Part shown: one piece after another, positions 59,510 to 64,000 of the stretch
How positions within the stretch are numbered: position 1 is the stretch's first letter
Layout: each line of letters opens with the position of its first letter
Source: Puccinellia tenuiflora
Taxonomy: Eukaryota; Streptophyta; Magnoliopsida; Poales; Poaceae
Length of the DNA stretch: 64,000 nucleotides
NCBI GenBank assembly: GCA_012064385.1
Contig: QRDG01000527.1
Location: 2,625,914-2,689,913 of the forward strand
Reading direction: 5' to 3'
Made by a program: the position numbers and the translations under genes
Notes under the pieces: model-generated
The model's database searches: none
The model's input: only the letters and a program-made list of their open reading frames with translations
What the model was told of the DNA's origin: nothing

Positions 59510-60360
59510 ATTGTAAGAACACCACTGAAAATATTGGCTCATCTGCAAGAATCCAAAAAGTATCTTTGAGTTGAACTGCATTTCTTAGAAGACCCACTGC
59601 AAATATTGGCTTATCTTCGATGCAACTGCTCCTTGAATAATAATCTAACATCTCACTTTTCTTCAAGAATATAAGTTTATTCGGTCAATTGAAGTCCCGT
59701 CCAACTATGATAGAATCCTATCTTGATTCTATATTATTCTAATTTAAGTATTTTTCTTTGTAGTCATTCAAAAAATCTTTTATACTACTTATTAACTACA
59801 TGATCACAAATAAATGCTTGCTCAAAATCAACAATGACCCGAAAAGGCGATATTCTCATGTGGAGGAGCTACATTGAAATTGGAGGCTGGCAATACCGTA
59901 CGTACATGCATGCCACTACAAATATTGGCTTATTTGCACGAATCAAAAGATCTCTTTGAGTCGAGCTGCATTTCTTAGAAGCGGGCCGTGCAAAGACGAG
60001 CAATGGAATTATTTATTTAATAAAAGTCCAGCATGGCTTGAAGAATATAATTTAATTCATATTTTTTACTACATCTTCACACATAAATGTTCGCTCATAA
60101 TTATCCTTGCATGATTTTTTTTTAAATTCCTCATTTAAATATTCAACCTCCGGTTTAAAATTCCATATTTCATTGCCAGCGTAGATGTGCTGAGCGGAAT
60201 CTTTTGGTTAATTTTAATCCAATATTTATAAGTGGATCCCATATAATTGTACATATTCTCTATCCAATTTATAGAAGTCAAACTAGTTGTACGGATTTGC
60301 ATGTTCTATGTACAAGATTGAGAAGTCTGTGGTACAGACTAAACTACCCGAGTGCTACTC
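59510..60360 (+). repeat. Duplicated upstream modules of unit I
   Basis: Shares CACTGCAAATATTGGCTTAT, GTCCAGCATGGCTTGAAGA and AATTTATAGAAGTCAAACTA with 55740-56280 and the unit A and H flanks. Confidence 0.65.
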
Positions 60361-60442
60361 TCATAACAAAACGATGTTTAACTATTGACCTACCAAGAGA
60401 TAATGACTTTAGACACTAAGTACGGCCAAAATCTTTTATAAG
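60361..60442 (+). promoter_or_regulatory. Unit I core promoter
   Basis: TCATAA is at 60361, TTGACCTACCAAGAGATAAT at about 60385 and TATAAG at 60437. Spacing is 76 bp. Confidence 0.65.
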
Positions 60443-60467
60443 GAAGTCTTTTCCATGGAAATGGTGA

Positions 60468-61000
60468 ACAGCTCAGTTCCCATTCTACGTTTGTGTCCTA
60501 TAGTTTCACCAACCCCATTTCTTATATTATTCTTATTTTTACCTTGTCTCGACGTTCATTTGACCTATGAATTTATAGATATAGACATATAGAAGGCATC
60601 AGGAAGTGTCGATATATCGTCGAAGTTATGATAATTGTTAGTCAGACTCATGTGGCAACCGATGGCGTCTGCAAGAAAGAAAGAAACATCTGCCACCGGC
60701 CATACAAGTCTTTCGCAACTGGATTCGACACCTGCGATGTCGCACTGTCGCACCCTGGCCCATGCTCACTGGTTGTCGCCCTCAACTCTCCCAGGACACC
60801 ACCTCGCTCGTCGCCCATCGTCAGACTTGGTGCGAAGTGGATTTGACTTCAGCCACCACAAGAGGAGACGACAGCAACAGCCGAAGAGACCTGCAGATCA
60901 GCGCCCAAACCATAAATCACTTGTCACTACTATCGAGAAGGGCATGAATGGAACGGGGTATTCTCTCATCAGCGATGACGGAATCAGATGCAGCGCGCCA
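60468..61000 (+). ncRNA. Unit I: candidate miR2118-triggered 21-PHAS lncRNA (type I)
   Basis: The site at 60584-60605 contains ATAGAAGGCATCAGGAA. That is 16 of 17 positions of the target part facing the miRNA 5' end, the best seed match in the window; a 2-bp insertion disturbs the far end. It lies 147 bp after TATA, with predicted slicing at 60595/60596. The GC-rich downstream tract is shared with A, G and H. Confidence 0.5.
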
Positions 61001-61285
61001 TAGGACGAGGCGGGAGGAGTGGTGTATAAGAAGGAAGATGGGGCGGGGTGGTCCTATTCCTATGGTTTTGCGGGGAGGGAAAGACGCTTGCCGTTTCATT
61101 GGAGACGAATCATCTGCCAAGCCTCGGTTAGCCGCCAAGGAAAAGTACAAGGCCTATACGAGAATTTCACGGTCCTAGAGACTCTGGCCTATTTAACGCG
61201 ATCGAACGAAGCAAAAACGGGATTAGTGGCCGATTGGGACTACTGTGTTGATCTACACCGTTGGATGAGTTTATCAGACAATATC

Positions 61286-61946
61286 TTTTTTACGATAAAG
61301 TCAACCGATCTATTAATCATCAACAAGAGTAGAAAAAACCTAGTAGTAATAACAATTACAAATAGGTATTCTGACCACCTAGCAACAACTACAAGCATCG
61401 CAGCGAGCCGAAGGTGCGCCGCCGTCCTCACCCCTACCTCACTGTAGCCGGCTAAAACTTGTCGTAGAAAAGCTTGTTGTAGTAGACAAATAGGAAATCA
61501 TCATGCTAAGGCCCCGAGGGACCAACACATCAAACCAATAACCATCACCAATGATATGAAAACTGTAGATCAGAACAGACAGACCTGCTACCACACGAAC
61601 GAACACGAAAACGGACAAAATCCTAGAAGATCCACCGGACACACAACTCCACGCATCGTCCGCAGTTAATAGACGCACCACCGGAGCGAGGATAGGACGA
61701 GCTGGAGCTTATTCTGACTTGAGGATGATGCCACCACCACACCATCCTAAAAAGACACTGAAACAACCTTAAGAAACAGTTATGGAAACCTTCCCGCCGT
61801 TGAGGGGCTGTGGTCTGCCACACCACCGAGGCCCGAAAGGCTGCCGGAGGTGGGAGGACCGGCATCTTCACCGACGAGAGGGACAGGAACCCTAGTTGGG
61901 TTTTCTCTTGCTTATCGCTGCCGCCGCCTGCTGTGCTTTTCCGATC
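61286..61946 (-). mobile_element. 5'-truncated non-LTR (LINE-like) insertion
   Basis: On the minus strand it ends GACTTTATCGTAAAAAAG, with the poly(A) at 61286-61291. Imperfect flanking duplication: TTTATCAGAC (61270-61279) and TTTATCGGAC (61947-61956). The body is GC-rich untranslated-type sequence. A second short piece ending CCCTTTATCGAAAA sits at about 61970-62060. Confidence 0.45.
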
Positions 61947-62079
61947 TTTATCGGACGGTATATATAGTTTTCGATAAAGGGATTTTCATTTCAGTGTATC
62001 AACTATACAATGTATGACACAACCGGTCTCTGCATAGAATGATGCACAAAATTTTACTATTTCTTAATATAAGCAATTT

Positions 62080-62337
62080 CCATGTTGTATCCTTATTTAG
62101 AGGAATTGTATAAGTTCAGTACATGATGATGCTATCATTTATGTGGTTGTAGAAAGATTCGAATCACTACTTCACCAAAATTCTAACTCCTATATTATGT
62201 CGGCAACGCCGGATATGAACCAAGAAGCAAATGTCACCAACAAAGGAAAAAAGATAGAGGATACAGAGGCAAGTACGCACATCATATGTGAGTATCTATA
62301 TAGCAGTCAAAGACGCCTATCTACCCGAGGGTAAGGA
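62080..62337 (+). repeat. Partial type-II upstream module of unit J
   Basis: Shares TACATGATGATGCTA, ATGTGGTTGTAGAAAGAT and TATTATGTCGGCAACGC with the B, D and F modules. Confidence 0.65.
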
Positions 62338-62415
62338 TCATAAAAAAGGTGTTTTAACACATTGACCTAACGGAGGACAAATGGCTTCATGTCGACCATC
62401 CATTTCTAATATAAG
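62338..62415 (+). promoter_or_regulatory. Unit J core promoter
   Basis: TCATAA is at 62338, TTGACCTAACGGAGGACAAA at about 62362 and TATAAG at 62410. Spacing is 72 bp. Confidence 0.6.
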
Positions 62416-62440
62416 GAACAAGGTTTGCGTTTCTAATGAA

Positions 62441-62796
62441 ATGATAAATAGTGTATCTCGTATTCTACCTTTTCATTATGGAATTGTCATGCTCCATTTT
62501 ATTTGTTGTGCCCTTGCATCTGATGGATAGCGTATTTGATACTTGATACACAGGGCTTGGGAGGCATCAAAAATTATCAATGGAGCACCAATATTACAAG
62601 TCCCACTCCCGCCTCACGTTACCACCACTGTCATGGGAAAGAAGGCAATGAGCATCTGCCACAAATAGCGGAAAATGGATATAGGACGAGCACGCAGGAA
62701 GCATCTGTCACGATCGTGCACTTTGTTGTAGCTTTGAGTAGTTTCAGATCTCACTTGTGAATGGCTGAGAATGTTGAAAACAGACTCGCACACAAT
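62441..62796 (+). ncRNA. Unit J: candidate 21-PHAS lncRNA, split by SMART element
   Basis: The site at 62552-62573 begins AGGGCTTGGGAGGCATCA and ends AAAA instead of GGAA. The central TGGGAGGCATCA block is the closest to the canonical target form in the window. It begins 142 bp after TATA. The body belongs to the type-II set and is interrupted at ACAAT (62792-62796) by a small LTR element. It resumes at 63799. Confidence 0.45.
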
Positions 62797-63793
62797 TATT
62801 GAATTGTTGGAGGAATCAACTCAACTAAAAGTCCGAACCGATGGAAATGGCTAGATATATTTTAATACTCCCCCTCACACGTTCAGCCCTGGACATATGG
62901 AAAGACAATACATTTTTTTAGATAAAGAGTATATATTAATATCACGAAGATACCAATTACACCCAACCTCTGCCAACGTAATAACCGAAGGTACTACGGA
63001 TGCACACAGCCGAAATAAAATAAGAAGAACAAGAAACTAAAAAAGAAAAGTCCCGCTACAGAGTTATAGTCCTTGTATCAACAGCACAACCACCACCAAA
63101 ACAATACCTAATGTCCAATCTCTCCAAAAGCAACGCCTTCAAGAAGGAAACAATGCACAAGCGCCTTCGTCGCCCAATCGATATCTTGGGTTTTCACCCT
63201 GAAAATAGTCCCCGCTCTCAAAACAATGTCTTCAACAAGGCCATTGCCAAGCACAACCAATTAATGCCAGACCTTGGATTTTCACCCTGAAAGGTAGAAC
63301 TTTGAACTTCACCTGTGCTGTCGCCCCCACTTTCATACCGCTGCATACGAGTCCTGAAGCTCCAAGCAAGTTCCACATCACCACCAAGAGTCAAATCACC
63401 ATTCCTAGTTCTCCGGTCTCGGCTTTCATGACCTTCTCCGCCTCTGACTTCATCCAAGATGGCAACAGATAGCAGAGCTTCATACCGCTTGCTCCTTAAT
63501 GGAGAATCGTGGGCACGACCGAATCCCACCCGATCCAGCAAACTCCAGGCATAAACGCACATGGAAGTTTGCCGGTGGAGCATAAACTCCTGGCATAAAC
63601 TCCTGAGTTCAAGGAAAGACAATACATGTGGGATAGATGGGATGACACAACTATTTTTATACTTATTCAATAGTGCGTAAGCCGTAGGTTGAACTTGAAA
63701 CCTCCTCAGTCTGATACCATATTGAATTGTTGTACTAACCAACTCAACCAAAAGTCCGAACTGATATAAATAGCTGGACTATATATTTTAACA
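62797..63793 (-). mobile_element. SMART/TRIM-type miniature LTR retrotransposon
   Basis: Terminal repeats lie at 62797-62867 (71 bp) and 63720-63793 (74 bp), with the perfect 5-bp target duplication ACAAT (62792-62796 and 63794-63798). On the minus strand TGGTATCAGA (tRNA-iMet primer site) directly follows the 5' LTR, and a GAGGGGGAG polypurine tract precedes the 3' LTR. After removing the LINE inserted in it, the element is about 283 bp, the size of grass SMART elements. Non-coding. Confidence 0.85.
62914..63612 (-). mobile_element. 5'-truncated LINE inserted in the SMART element
   Basis: Flanked by the 15-bp duplication GGAAAGACAATACAT (62899-62913 and 63613-63627), with a minus-strand poly(A) at 62914-62919. 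The 3' end TATACTCTTTATCTAAAAAA and the upstream GGTTGGGTGTAATTGGTATC resemble plant LINE 3' UTRs. The ORF at 63218-63751 runs across the junction and has no domain. Confidence 0.8.
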
Positions 63794-63798
63794 ACAAT

Positions 63799-64000
63799 AA
63801 AGTGGATGAGGTGTAACATGCAGTCGACCACCATGTACATTGTTGTTTCGGCATATTGTGTACATGGCAATAAAGCAGCTACTGGATTGTTGTTTGTTAG
63901 GAGTAATACCCTGTTGTTTCCTGATACGTATCCGACGTATCTATAATTTTTGAGTGATTCATGCTAGTTTTGTGATATTGTCACATGTTTTTACTGTCTT
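63799..64000 (+). ncRNA. Unit J continued after the SMART insertion
   Basis: AGGTGTAACATGCAGTCGAC, ATGTACATTGTTGTTTCGG and GGCAATAAAGCAGCTACTGG align with the end of units F and B. The homology fades near 63920. Confidence 0.4.

Noticed and set aside
63218..63751. 177-codon ORF
   Set aside because: It spans the LINE, its target duplication and the SMART LTR, so it is a chance ORF across nested insertions.

Overview
The window is plant nuclear DNA from a grass, most likely Pooideae/Triticeae. The evidence is three CACTA (En/Spm) transposons with CACTAGTAGAAAA-type ends and TTTAGTCCCGGTT/AACCGGGACTAAA subterminal repeats, a short-LTR retrotransposon, a SMART/TRIM element, LINE pieces, and no recognisable single-copy host protein gene. 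No bacterial-type operons, CRISPR arrays, tRNAs or rRNAs were seen.

The feature most likely to be overlooked is a dispersed array of eleven homologous units, all on the + strand: A (8.1 kb), B (12.5), C (14.2), D1 and D2 (34.6, 37.6), E (49.3), F (50.9), G (53.1), H (57.4), I (60.4) and J (62.4). Each has a TCATAA block, a TATA box 72-79 bp further on, and 129-147 bp after that a site resembling the target of grass miR2118 (core CATAGAAGACATCAGGAA and variants). None has a convincing long ORF. I read them as candidate precursors of reproductive 21-nt phasiRNAs (21-PHAS lncRNA loci). The locus grew by segmental duplication: a 2.95-kb tandem duplication carries D1 and D2, and upstream modules are shared among units.

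Layout. 1-6055: right part of CACTA_1 (genes on the minus strand). 6056-14396: units A, B and the start of C, with a LINE reverse-transcriptase remnant. 14397-30507: an LTR retrotransposon with 5-bp target duplication CTCCC that splits unit C and is itself split by complete CACTA_2 (15378-28730, 3-bp duplication TAT). 30513-33172: rest of unit C, a short assembly gap and low-complexity DNA. 33173-39051: tandem duplication with D1 and D2. About 38345-48665: CACTA_3, truncated at its 5' end. 48666-64000: units E to J, broken up by an AT-rich insertion, a fold-back MITE, LINE pieces and, in unit J, a 283-bp SMART element that carries a 5'-truncated LINE.

The CACTA elements share a module order: (i) in two of the three, a small coiled-coil/transmembrane gene; (ii) a TNP2-type transposase (Transpos_assoc, Transposase_21, DUF4218 and DUF4216 regions); (iii) a hairpin- and repeat-rich spacer; (iv) in two of the three within this window, a multi-exon Transposase_24/Ulp1-like gene. 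Every large gene here carries frameshifts or stops, so these copies look non-autonomous. Domain and family names come from recognition by eye; no database search was run.
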